64,000 nucleotides of DNA from Haemophilus haemolyticus_L (GTDB taxonomy: Bacteria > Pseudomonadota > Gammaproteobacteria > Enterobacterales > Pasteurellaceae), in assembly GCF_003490595.1 (NCBI RefSeq), contig NZ_QQGY01000008.1, forward strand, positions 1 through 64,000, read 5' to 3'. Shown piece by piece: positions 8,480 through 16,681 of the stretch. Numbering within the stretch: the first letter of the stretch is position 1; each line of letters begins with the position of its first letter. A program made the position numbers and the translations under genes. A model generated the notes under the pieces. It ran no database searches. It saw nothing but the letters and a program-made list of their open reading frames with translations, and was not told the DNA's origin.

Positions 8480-9073
8480 ATGAAATTTAATAAGTCTTTT
8501 CTTTTCGCAACTATCATCGCAAGCTCTATTGCCTTAACCGCTTGTAACGATAAAGAGCCAAAACAAGCTGAAAAAACTGCAGTAAAAACAACTCAACCAG
8601 CAGTAGAAAAAGCTCAACCCGCAACAGAAACAACACAATCAGCAACAACCCAATCAGAACAACAGGCTCAAATAAAAATAGATGAATTAGTTGCTCAAGC
8701 TAATGCAGAATTTCAAAAAGTTGCAAACATAAAAGTTACTAATGTTTCTGTTACTGATGATTTAAAATCCTTTTCTATTACTTATGAAATTATAAATTTA
8801 AGCGATAAAGCAATTTCAGAAGCACAATGGCTCACTATTTACAAAGAAAATAATCAACCATTCTATGTAGCAAATCTTCCAGCATTACAATTTGGAAAAA
8901 CAATTGCACCAAAAGCTAGCGAAACAGTAACATTATCAACAACTGAAGAAGCCGTGCTTTCGCAAATTCGTCCACACTTACAGCAAGGAAAAAATATCCA
9001 AGTAGATATTATCGGGACTTCAGTACATTTTTCTGACGGTTCGAAAGTTGGCCTAGTGTCAGAGCAAAAATAA
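8480..9073 (+). CDS. predicted lipoprotein of unknown function
   Basis: 197 aa. The signal peptide ends in lipobox LTAC (Cys 22). A low-complexity linker of about 45 residues, rich in Thr, Gln, Ala and Glu, comes next, then a folded domain of about 130 residues with beta-strand-like alternation. The linker looks like a tether from the membrane. AACAGGAATAAACA before the ATG provides a ribosome site, and TATAAT at 8429-8434 could be its -10. It diverges from mpl and converges on metC. I do not recognise the domain. The short lipoprotein at 34897 has a similar N-terminal plan. Confidence 0.8.
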   Translation: MKFNKSFLFATIIASSIALTACNDKEPKQAEKTAVKTTQPAVEKAQPATETTQSATTQSEQQAQIKIDELVAQANAEFQKVANIKVTNVSVTDDLKSFSITYEIINLSDKAISEAQWLTIYKENNQPFYVANLPALQFGKTIAPKASETVTLSTTEEAVLSQIRPHLQQGKNIQVDIIGTSVHFSDGSKVGLVSEQK

Positions 9074-9080
9074 TCCTATA

Positions 9081-9110
9081 AAAAATGCCTGTGTAAAACA
9101 GGCATTTTTT
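9081..9110. terminator. bidirectional terminator between the lipoprotein gene and metC
   Basis: The 11-bp stem AAAATGCCTGT/ACAGGCATTTT has a 5-nt loop, with A and T runs on both sides. It sits between two convergent genes. Confidence 0.82.
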
Positions 9111-9121
9111 TATCCGCACTT

Positions 9122-10309
9122 TTAGGCAATTCGCTCAAATCCAGCTTTTAAATCTGCAATCAATTCATCTACATCTTCAAAGCCAATATGCACACGAATT
9201 AACGAACCTGTAAGGTTACGTTTAATATTTGGACGAATATGTGCAATTTCTTCTGGTTGATTACAAAGAATTAGAGACTCAAATCCTCCCCATGAATAAG
9301 CCATAGTGAACAGTTGAAAATGATCCATGAAATTTGAGACTTGTTCTGATGTCAATCGCTTAGTTAATTCAAAAGAAAATAAACCGCTGCTACCACTAAA
9401 GTCCCGTAAAAAGAATTCATGACCAGGGCAACTTGGTAAGGCTGGATGGTACACAGTTTTTACCTCTGGTTGCTCACTCAACCATTTTGCTACTTTAATA
9501 CTGCTTTCCTGATGTTGTTTTAATCGTACACCCAATGTACGAATACCACGAGCGGTCGTATAAGCAGAATCTGCATCCACCATTTGCCCCATTAAATAGG
9601 AATGTTCTCTAAGCTGATCCCAAGTTCGCGCATTCGCAACGGCAGTACCAATCATAATATCTGAATGCCCCACTAAATATTTCGTACCCGCTTGAATAGA
9701 AATATCAACATCATGCTCTAACGCTTTAAATAGAACACCTGCCGACCAAGTATTATCAATCATAATCACAATATTAGGGTTCATCTTTCTTGCAACCTTC
9801 ACAATAGTCGGAATATCGGGAATTTCCATTGTAATAGAACTCGGTGCTTCTAAGAAAAGTACTTTCGTATTCGGTTGAATAAGCGTTGCAATATCTGCAC
9901 CAATAAGAGGATCGTAATAAGTTGTATCGATCTGCATTTTTTTCAGCACAATATTACAGAAATCTTGGGTTGGCTCGTAAGCTGCACCACTCATTAACAC
10001 ATGGTCGCCAGTTTTTACAAAAGAAAGAATCGAATTAGTTACTGCTGCTGCACCACAAGGATAAAGATAACAGCCTGCGCCTCCCTCCATTTCACACATT
10101 AAATCTTGTAAAGCAAAATGTGTTAGCGTCCCTCTTCTGCCATAAAATAATTCGCCTTTTGCTCTATGTTGAGTAGCGTGTTTTTTATCTTCAATACTGT
10201 CAAATACTAATGAAGAAGCTCGCTGTAAAACGGGGTTTACAGATCCTTGTGAAAAACGTTTTTTACGCCCTGCATGGACAAATGTTGTTGATAGATTGTG
10301 TTGTTGCAT
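9122..10309 (-). CDS. metC: cystathionine beta-lyase
   Basis: PLP enzyme that splits cystathionine into homocysteine, pyruvate and ammonia in methionine synthesis. 395 aa, as in E. coli MetC. The PLP-lysine motif SIQAGTKYLVGHSD lies near residue 210, and the upstream VMIDNTWSAG stretch holds the cofactor-contact Asp. MetB is a close relative, but the lysine context and YSWGGFESL near the C-terminus fit MetC better. AAGGTGG precedes the ATG. I see no MetJ box (AGACGTCT repeats) in the 131 nt shared with the divergent peroxiredoxin gene. Confidence 0.9.
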   Translation of the reverse strand: MQQHNLSTTFVHAGRKKRFSQGSVNPVLQRASSLVFDSIEDKKHATQHRAKGELFYGRRGTLTHFALQDLMCEMEGGAGCYLYPCGAAAVTNSILSFVKTGDHVLMSGAAYEPTQDFCNIVLKKMQIDTTYYDPLIGADIATLIQPNTKVLFLEAPSSITMEIPDIPTIVKVARKMNPNIVIMIDNTWSAGVLFKALEHDVDISIQAGTKYLVGHSDIMIGTAVANARTWDQLREHSYLMGQMVDADSAYTTARGIRTLGVRLKQHQESSIKVAKWLSEQPEVKTVYHPALPSCPGHEFFLRDFSGSSGLFSFELTKRLTSEQVSNFMDHFQLFTMAYSWGGFESLILCNQPEEIAHIRPNIKRNLTGSLIRVHIGFEDVDELIADLKAGFERIA

Positions 10310-10440
10310 ATTTCCACCTTATTTTAGATAAGATTAATTGCTTTAATAGATAAAATCGAGTATAAAAATGTCGGCGTTTCAAATAGAATCGCGTCGCTAT
10401 TTTGTGTGGCAAAACTTCAACTTAACTTTATATAGGAATT

Positions 10441-11049
10441 ATGACTATGGTATTAGTAACCCGTCAAGCACCAGATTTTACTTCATCTGCTGTATTAGGC
10501 AATGGCGAAATCGTTGATAACTTCAACTTTAAAAAACACATTGCTGGAAAAGCTGCAGTAATCTTTTTCTACCCATTAGACTTTACCTTTGTTTGCCCTT
10601 CTGAGTTAATCGCATTTGACCACCGTTATGAAGAATTCAAAAAACGTGGCGTAGAAGTAGTTGGTGTTTCTATCGACTCTCAATTTACTCACAATGCATG
10701 GCGTAACACCCCAACTGAAAATGGTGGTATCGGCCAAGTTAAATATGCATTAGCGGCAGACGTAAAACACGAAATCGCTCAAGCATACGGTATTGAACAT
10801 CCTGAAGCAGGCGTTGCATTACGCGCTTCATTCTTAATCGACAAAAATGGCGTCGTTCGTCACCAAGTAGTAAACGATCTTCCATTAGGTCGTAATATCG
10901 ATGAAATGTTACGTATGGTTGATGCATTACAATTCCATGAAGATCACGGTGAAGTTTGCCCTGCTCAATGGGAAAAAGGTAAAGAAGGGATGAAAGATAA
11001 CCCTGAAGGCGTTGCAAAATACTTAAAACAAAACGCTGATAAACTTTAA
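10441..11049 (+). CDS. typical 2-Cys peroxiredoxin (AhpC/TSA family)
   Basis: Thiol peroxidase that reduces H2O2 and alkyl hydroperoxides. 202 aa. The peroxidatic Cys is C52 in FTFVCPSE and the resolving Cys is C173 in GEVCPAQW. Conserved PLDFTFVCP and GVSIDS segments support the family. The C-terminus lacks the YF motif of overoxidation-sensitive eukaryotic enzymes. No ahpF neighbour is present, so the reductant (thioredoxin or other) is open. A second ATG at 10447 is possible, but AGGA before 10441 fits the first. From memory, H. influenzae relies on a peroxiredoxin-glutaredoxin hybrid, so this extra enzyme deserves a comparison. Confidence 0.93.
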   Translation: MTMVLVTRQAPDFTSSAVLGNGEIVDNFNFKKHIAGKAAVIFFYPLDFTFVCPSELIAFDHRYEEFKKRGVEVVGVSIDSQFTHNAWRNTPTENGGIGQVKYALAADVKHEIAQAYGIEHPEAGVALRASFLIDKNGVVRHQVVNDLPLGRNIDEMLRMVDALQFHEDHGEVCPAQWEKGKEGMKDNPEGVAKYLKQNADKL

Positions 11050-11067
11050 TCCGTAATTATTTACAAG

Positions 11068-11092
11068 AAAGCCACATAATGTGGCTTTTTTT
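11068..11092 (+). terminator. terminator of the peroxiredoxin gene
   Basis: The stem AAAGCCACA/TGTGGCTTT has a 3-nt loop and is followed by a T tract. It starts 18 nt after the stop codon. Confidence 0.8.
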
Positions 11093-11149
11093 ATAGTCTT
11101 AGATACTTTAGAATAGGCGTATCTCTAACACCAAGAGCGGTTCATTTCT

Positions 11150-11707
11150 ATGAAATTTAATATTCCTATTTTCCTAACGATGTTTCGCGTAATCCTGATT
11201 CCGTTTTTCGTGATTGCATTTTATTTACCTATCGAATCCTCCCCTTTTATTACTACATTCATATTCTTTATTGCAGGTGTTACTGATTGGCTTGATGGTT
11301 ATTTGGCTCGTAAATGGAAGCAAACTACAAGATTTGGCGCCTTTTTAGATCCTGTTGCGGATAAAGTAATGGTTGTCACAGCCTTGGTTCTCATCGTTGA
11401 ATACCAACACTCTCTTTGGATTACGATTCCTGCCATTATTATGATTTCTCGCGAAATTATAATTTCTGCATTACGTGAATGGATGGCAGAACTCGGAGAG
11501 CGTAGTAAAGTCGCTGTCTCTTGGTGGGGAAAATGGAAAACAACAGCCCAAATGTTAGCCCTAGGCGGATTATTATGGCGTTACAATAACTATATGGAAA
11601 TTGCCGCTATAATCTTGCTTTACATCGCAGCCATTTTAACTGTATGGTCAATGATCCAATATTTACAGGCAGCAAAAGGTAGCCTACTAGATGACCTCAA
11701 ACTCTAA
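11150..11707 (+). CDS. pgsA: CDP-diacylglycerol--glycerol-3-phosphate 3-phosphatidyltransferase
   Basis: Inner-membrane enzyme that makes phosphatidylglycerol phosphate, the first step to PG and cardiolipin. 185 aa (E. coli 182) with four or more membrane segments. The CDP-alcohol phosphotransferase signature DG-x2-AR-x8-G-x3-D-x3-D is complete in DGYLARKWKQTTRFGAFLD plus PVADK, at about residues 45-68. It stands alone between two terminators. Confidence 0.95.
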   Translation: MKFNIPIFLTMFRVILIPFFVIAFYLPIESSPFITTFIFFIAGVTDWLDGYLARKWKQTTRFGAFLDPVADKVMVVTALVLIVEYQHSLWITIPAIIMISREIIISALREWMAELGERSKVAVSWWGKWKTTAQMLALGGLLWRYNNYMEIAAIILLYIAAILTVWSMIQYLQAAKGSLLDDLKL

Positions 11708-11715
11708 TTCTGGAT

Positions 11716-11746
11716 AAAGTGCGGTATTTTCTACCGTACTTTTATT
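11716..11746 (+). terminator. imperfect uptake-signal pair, terminator of pgsA
   Basis: AAAGTGCGGTA and TACCGTACTTT form an 11-bp stem with one mismatch and a 5-nt loop, followed by TTTATTATTTT. One arm is an exact uptake core; the other has a single change. Confidence 0.65.
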
Positions 11747-11793
11747 ATTTTGTCTTATTTTTAATCAAACAAAGTTTTTTTTTATTTTTTCAT

Positions 11794-11821
11794 TTGACAC
11801 AAGACTATAAAACCGTAAAAT
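11794..11821 (+). promoter_or_regulatory. promoter of the tRNA-Gly-Leu-Lys operon
   Basis: Consensus -35 TTGACA (11794-11799), a 16-bp spacer, -10 TAAAAT (11816-11821), then the GC-rich discriminator ACGCCCCG. This arrangement is typical of stable-RNA promoters. The first tRNA starts about 40 nt downstream. Confidence 0.8.
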
Positions 11822-11861
11822 ACGCCCCGTTGTCACGCAGCAATGCTGATTAGTGACAAAT

Positions 11862-11937
<76 letters not shown>

Positions 11938-11941
11938 ATTT

Positions 11942-12028
11942 GCCCGAGTGGTGGAATCGGTAGACACAAGGGATTTAAAATCCCTCGCCTTTCGAGGCGT
12001 GCCAGTTCAAGTCTGGCTTCGGGCACCA
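11942..12028 (+). tRNA. tRNA-Leu (TAA anticodon)
   Basis: An 87-nt class II tRNA with the long variable arm (CCTCGCCTTTCGAGGCGT), anticodon TAA in GATTTAAAATC, and encoded CCA. It follows tRNA-Gly by 4 nt. Confidence 0.96.
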
Positions 12029-12078
12029 TTTAAACACCAATCAAAAGATTTTAAAATTTACTTTAAAATCATCTAATT

Positions 12079-12154
12079 GGGTCGTTAGCTCAGTCGGTAG
12101 AGCAGCGGACTTTTAATCCGTTGGTCGAAGGTTCGAATCCTTCACGACCCACCA
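12079..12154 (+). tRNA. tRNA-Lys (TTT anticodon)
   Basis: A 76-nt cloverleaf with acceptor GGGTCGT, anticodon TTT in the loop CTTTTAA, and encoded CCA. Last gene of the tRNA-Gly-Leu-Lys operon. A second TTT-reading tRNA-Lys lies at 49693-49768. Confidence 0.97.
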
Positions 12155-12168
12155 CTTAAAAATAAAGT

Positions 12169-12190
12169 AAGCACCGAGAGGTGTTTTTTA
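12169..12190 (+). terminator. terminator of the tRNA-Gly-Leu-Lys operon
   Basis: A 7-bp stem AAGCACC/GGTGTTT closed by a GAGA tetraloop, followed by TTTTTTA. It begins 15 nt after tRNA-Lys. Confidence 0.75.
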
Positions 12191-12216
12191 TTATCTCAAT
12201 TCCTGAAATTTACTAT

Positions 12217-12246
12217 AAAAAAATCCCCGACTCAAAGAATCAGGGA
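12217..12246 (-). terminator. terminator of ppa
   Basis: On the minus strand TCCCTGATTC and GAGTCGGGGA pair over 10 bp (two G-U) around a TTT loop, then run into TTTTTTT. It lies 26 nt downstream of the ppa stop. Confidence 0.8.
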
Positions 12247-12272
12247 CTCTTACAATCAAATGTGTTTATTAA

Positions 12273-12803
12273 TTAACGCTCATTCCAACGTTTAATAGAC
12301 TCACGAATCACTTCTTTCGCTTCTTCTACATCGCCCCAATGCGTTACTTTCGTTGAGCCAGGTTTCTTAAGCGCTTTATAGTTATTGAAATGGAACTCAA
12401 TTTGTTTAATTAAGTTTGCCGGTAAATCTGCTAATGAATTGTACGCATTTCCTGTATCACGATCATCTGCAGGAACACAAACGATTTTGTCATCCACTTC
12501 GCCATCATCAACAAATTTCATGACACCAATTACTTTAGCTTCAAGGAATACGCCTGTTGCTAATGGTTGACGAGTGATTAATAACACATCTAACTCATCG
12601 CCATCTTCATCTAAAGTTTGTGGAATGAAGCCATAGTTAGTTGGTTTTGCAAAAATTGCTGGCTCAACACGATCTAATTGGAATGCCGCAACTTTACGGT
12701 TCCATTCGATTTTATGGCAACTACCTTCTGGAATTTCGTTTACTACATTGATAATGCCAGCATCTACATCGCCTGGCGTTAAAATTTGATTAAAATCAGC
12801 CAT
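12273..12803 (-). CDS. ppa: inorganic pyrophosphatase
   Basis: Family I soluble pyrophosphatase that hydrolyses PPi to two phosphates and so drives biosynthetic reactions. 176 aa, the same size class as E. coli Ppa. The metal-binding signature DEDGDELDVL is at about residues 64-73, and a KIEWNRK segment near residue 31 supplies active-site basic residues. GGAAACAAA precedes the ATG. It diverges from the purine permease gene. Confidence 0.96.
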   Translation of the reverse strand: MADFNQILTPGDVDAGIINVVNEIPEGSCHKIEWNRKVAAFQLDRVEPAIFAKPTNYGFIPQTLDEDGDELDVLLITRQPLATGVFLEAKVIGVMKFVDDGEVDDKIVCVPADDRDTGNAYNSLADLPANLIKQIEFHFNNYKALKKPGSTKVTHWGDVEEAKEVIRESIKRWNER

Positions 12804-13036
12804 TTTGTTTCCTTCATTTCATCAAGTTAAAAAACGCGACAAGTATAGCAGTTTTTCTGCTGACTCGCAGTCTCATTTGTAGAGAAAATCAGCAAATAGA
12901 TTATTTCATAACTATTCATAATTTTGACCGCACTTTATCCTAAACAAAACTCACGCAAACGTTTACTTCTCATTTTTATGATGTAAAATAGCGCACCTTA
13001 TTCACTTCAAATTTTTACTCAACTTTAAGGAACACT

Positions 13037-14353
13037 ATGCCAACTTTAGAAAAAACATTTGAGCTCAAGCAACGTGGTTCAACTGTTCGTCAAGAAATTA
13101 TCGCGGGTTTAACCACGTTCTTAGCAATGGTTTATTCTGTCATCGTGGTACCCAATATGCTAGGTGCTGCAGGTTTTCCTGCGGAATCTGTCTTTATTGC
13201 CACCTGTTTAGTTGCAGGGTTAGGCTCTATCTTAATCGGCTTATGGGCAAATGCACCAATGGCAATTGGTTGTGCAATTTCTCTTACTGCTTTTACAGCA
13301 TTTAGCTTAGTAATCGGTCAAAAGGTCGCCATTCCTGTTGCGCTAGGTGCAGTATTCTTAATGGGGGTTGTGTTTACCTTAATTTCTGCCACAGGTATCC
13401 GTGCATGGATCTTACGTAATTTACCATCTAGTATCGCTCACGGAGCAGGCATTGGTATCGGACTCTTTTTACTTTTAATTGCGGCAAACGGCGTTGGTTT
13501 AGTCGTCAGCAACCAAGCTGGCTTACCAGTAAAATTAGGCAATTTCACCTCATTCCCAGTCATGATGTCCTTAATTGGTTTAGCACTCATTATCGGCTTT
13601 GAAAAAATGAAAATTAAAGGCGGTATTTTATGGGTAATTATCGCTATTACTATCGTAGGTTTAATTTTTGATCCAAATGTAAAATTTGGCGGAGAGATTT
13701 TCAAAATGCCAACCTTTGGTGAAAATTCTCTTTTCTTACAATTAGACTTTATGGGCGCACTACAACCGGCAATTTTGCCTGTCGTATTTGCTTTAGTGAT
13801 GACCGCCGTATTTGATGCAACAGGCACTATTCGCGCAGTTGCAGGTCAAGCCGACTTGCTTGATAAGGATGGTCAAATTATCAATGGCGGTAAAGCTTTA
13901 ACTTCAGACTCAATCAGTAGCTTATTCTCAGGTTTATTCGGTACAGCACCAGCTGCCGTTTATATTGAGTCAGCAGCAGGAACAGCAGCAGGCGGTAAAA
14001 CAGGTATTACTGCTATCGTTGTTGGGGTGTTATTCCTATTAATGCTTTTCTTCCAACCATTAGCTTTCTTAGTGCCAGGCTACGCAACTGCCCCAGCATT
14101 AATGTATGTTGGTTTATTAATGTTAAGCAATGTAAGCAAATTAGATTTCGATGATTTCGTTGGCGCGATGAGCGGATTAATCTGCGCAGTATTTATCGTA
14201 CTTACTGCTAACATCGTAACAGGCATTATGTTAGGTTTTGCGGTATTAGTGATTGGAAGAATCGTGAGTGGCGATATTAAACGCTTAAATGCAGGAACCG
14301 TGATTATTGCTATCGTACTCGTTGCATTCTATGCAGGCGGTTGGGCGATTTAG
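13037..14353 (+). CDS. NCS2-family purine permease (guanine/hypoxanthine type)
   Basis: Inner-membrane proton symporter of the AzgA-like branch of NCS2, whose E. coli members (GhxP/GhxQ, AdeP/AdeQ) import guanine, hypoxanthine or adenine. 438 aa with 12-14 hydrophobic segments. The opening GLTTFLAMVYSVIVVPNML and the NAPMAIGCAISLTAF stretch are family hallmarks. FDATGTIRAVAGQA near residue 263 corresponds to the TM8 motif that binds the nucleobase. Similarity to GhxP-type proteins suggests guanine/hypoxanthine, but the substrate is not proven. TAAGGA precedes the ATG. Confidence 0.88.
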   Translation: MPTLEKTFELKQRGSTVRQEIIAGLTTFLAMVYSVIVVPNMLGAAGFPAESVFIATCLVAGLGSILIGLWANAPMAIGCAISLTAFTAFSLVIGQKVAIPVALGAVFLMGVVFTLISATGIRAWILRNLPSSIAHGAGIGIGLFLLLIAANGVGLVVSNQAGLPVKLGNFTSFPVMMSLIGLALIIGFEKMKIKGGILWVIIAITIVGLIFDPNVKFGGEIFKMPTFGENSLFLQLDFMGALQPAILPVVFALVMTAVFDATGTIRAVAGQADLLDKDGQIINGGKALTSDSISSLFSGLFGTAPAAVYIESAAGTAAGGKTGITAIVVGVLFLLMLFFQPLAFLVPGYATAPALMYVGLLMLSNVSKLDFDDFVGAMSGLICAVFIVLTANIVTGIMLGFAVLVIGRIVSGDIKRLNAGTVIIAIVLVAFYAGGWAI

Positions 14354-14367
14354 TAACAGAAATAAGA

Positions 14368-14394
14368 AAGGGGAAAAGCATTCCCCTTAATTTT
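14368..14394 (+). terminator. terminator of the purine permease gene
   Basis: The 8-bp stem AAGGGGAA/TTCCCCTT has a 5-nt loop and is followed by AATTTTAATT. It lies 14 nt after the stop codon. Confidence 0.65.
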
Positions 14395-14400
14395 AATTAC

Positions 14401-14430
14401 AAAAGTGCGGTGAAATTCCGCCGCACTTTT
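14401..14430. terminator. uptake-signal inverted pair between permease and adhesin genes
   Basis: AAAAGTGCGG and CCGCACTTTT form a 10-bp stem around a 10-nt loop, with T runs outside. The pair sits between convergent genes and can end the leftward adhesin transcript. Confidence 0.7.
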
Positions 14431-14685
14431 TAGTGTGTACTACCAAGTATATCCAATACCTGCACTAACGCCAGCATCGCCAGTGGATGTTAATGAAGCA
14501 TTAAATTTTACGCCTATTGCTCCTTTATCAGATAAACGTGAATAGCCTACCGCCACAGCATTTTGACCTTTAAAGCTCCCTACGCTCGCCGAGATCGTCT
14601 TTGTTCCCGCAACAGATGCCTGATATAACCCACCAATAGCCATTGCTCCAGCAATACCCGCACGTAAATCTTTATCTATTTTCTG

Positions 14686-14769
14686 AACATTACGATTAAG
14701 CGATTGAATGCTTTGGGTATTTGTTTGAACATTACGATCAAGCGATTGAATGCTTTGGGTATTTGTTTA
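14686..14769 (-). repeat. two tandem 42-bp units in the adhesin stalk
   Basis: Two copies of a 14-codon unit encoding (Q/stop)TNTQSIQSL(D/N)RNV, covering 14728-14769 and 14686-14727. They differ at two codons: CAA becomes TAA in the first unit, and GAT becomes AAT in the second. A diverged third copy (QNDQTMQQLDRNV) precedes them. They lie between neck and membrane anchor, where repeat copy number would set stalk length. Confidence 0.85.
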
Positions 14770-16277
14770 GACATTGCGATCAAGTTGTTGCATAGTTTGA
14801 TCATTTTGATTTATCTTCCCAGAAATTTCTTTTTGGGCTTTTTCCAAAGCTTTCAACTGTGCCACATTTACCGCGTCAGTATCTTCACTACCTGCAGCCA
14901 GATTAGTGATTTGGCGAGTTATGCCTATATCATGATCTCCTACTGATACAGCTCCTGCTGTAGCACGCCATACTGAAACTAATTTATTTTTTTCATGCTC
15001 TTTTGATTTTATTGCAGATAACTTTTTATCCAGTTCATCTGATTTTTGGTTTAAACGCTGCTCAATATCCCTCTCTTCCTCACTAGAAAGATTAGCTTTA
15101 TTTTTTTCATTCACAATACTTGCAAACTCAGTTTCAAGATTATTAGCTTCCTTTTTTAATTCAATGAGCTCTTGTGAAAGCTGAGTATATCTAGTTTTGT
15201 CAGCATCGGTATCAAAAACAAATTCCTTATTTGAACCATCTGAATCCATCTTTACCCTTTTATTCAAAGGGTCATAACCAATACTTTTAAGATCATCAAG
15301 GCTTCGATCTGCCAAAGAGTTTTCTCCCAAAGCTACCGCACTTTCAACATTTGATATTGCGTCATGCCCCAATGAAACTGAACCTAGTTTATTAGCCTGA
15401 GCAACATGTCCTAATGAAATGGCATCACGCTCTTTCGTTATAGCAAATGCACCAATTGAAGTTGAAAAATGTCCTTGTGCAACAGCTGAAGAACCTACTG
15501 CAAGGGAAACATGATCATGCGCTTCCCCTCCAACAGCAATGCCTTGACTACCAAATACTTTTGAAAGAGCACCAAGAGCGATTCCATAGTTATATTTTTT
15601 CTTATTGGTTGGATGAATGATTGAATATTCTTTATCTTGGTGTGTATGAAAACGTGGGGTTGCACTATCTGCTGGGGGAACAGTATTTTTCTCACCTACG
15701 TAAGAAAATGCTCCCAAAGCAACAGAGTTATCACCTGAAACACGAGATGAACTACCTATAGCGACTCCATTCACATCATAAGCTTCAGCTCGATCTCCAT
15801 AAGCTTGAGAATATTCCCCTTCAGCTTTAGATAATTGACCTATCGCTTGGCTTCCTGAATTCATCGCCTTTGCTTGTGTACCTATTGCAATAGCATTTAA
15901 TTTTCCACTTGCTTTTGCCCACCCACCTAAAGCTATTCCTTGTTCACTTTTACTCTCTGATGCAACACCTATTGCAATACCGAGTGGTTTTTCTGTGGTT
16001 GCTGCAACACCAATAGCTACACTTGCATCAGCCCCCTCTTTGGTAGATGCTAGCTTTCCTACTGCAATTGAATCTGTTCCTTTTGCACTATCGTTATAAG
16101 AGTTATTACCATTGCCTAGATCGGCATGAGTATGATTAATACTAACAAAACTAATCCTAGCAGAATCAATGTTCCGCTCTAAATCTTTTTTAGCACTAGA
16201 CAATTCAGCTTTTGTAACAGGATCAGAATCTGCCGCAAAACTATTTGTTGAAAATAAGAGAACGGAAGATACTGCTA

Positions 16278-16335
<58 letters not shown>

Positions 16336-16443
16336 ATGATGTATAAGAAATTTCTTGATTGCAATGTTTTGATTTAGATTTGAATAATGTAAAAATATTT
16401 TTGCTTATTCGTTTATTTTTCCGCCAATCGGTATTCATATAGA

Positions 16444-16449
16444 CTCCTT
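16444..16449 (-). promoter_or_regulatory. ribosome binding site that fixes the adhesin start
   Basis: AAGGAG on the minus strand lies 5 nt before the ATG at 16438. It marks this ATG as the real initiation site even though it is out of frame with the passenger. No ATG precedes the repeats in the passenger frame; a TAA at 16407 closes that frame upstream. Confidence 0.8.
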
Positions 16450-16643
16450 ATTATGTTTGTTGATGTTTAATGGGGAATAAATGAGCATTAGCCTACTCTT
16501 ATAAGTGAGTAAAAGCAAACTAAAAAACACAGTAAAATCTCACCGCACTTTTCCATAAAAATATTAATGATGACTTTATAATTTAATTTGTAGGAAATTT
16601 AATTTAACTATTTTGACCAAAGCATTCGATAACAGAAACAATA

Positions 16644-16671
16644 AAAGTGCGGTGAAATTTCACCGCACTTT
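16644..16671. terminator. perfect uptake-signal palindrome, terminator of afuC
   Basis: AAAGTGCGGTGAAA followed directly by its complement: 14-bp arms without a spacer. On the minus strand it lies just after the afuC stop and runs into TTATTGTTTC. Both arms contain the exact 9-bp uptake core. Confidence 0.75.
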
Positions 16672-16681
16672 ATGTTCCGCA

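Noticed and set aside
10310..10440. MetJ operator upstream of metC
   Set aside because: No AGACGTCT-like tandem boxes found in the gap.
14440..14643. A separate 67-aa outer-membrane protein
   Set aside because: It is the YadA-anchor end of the adhesin, in the same frame as the passenger and cut off only by the TAA at 14767-14769.
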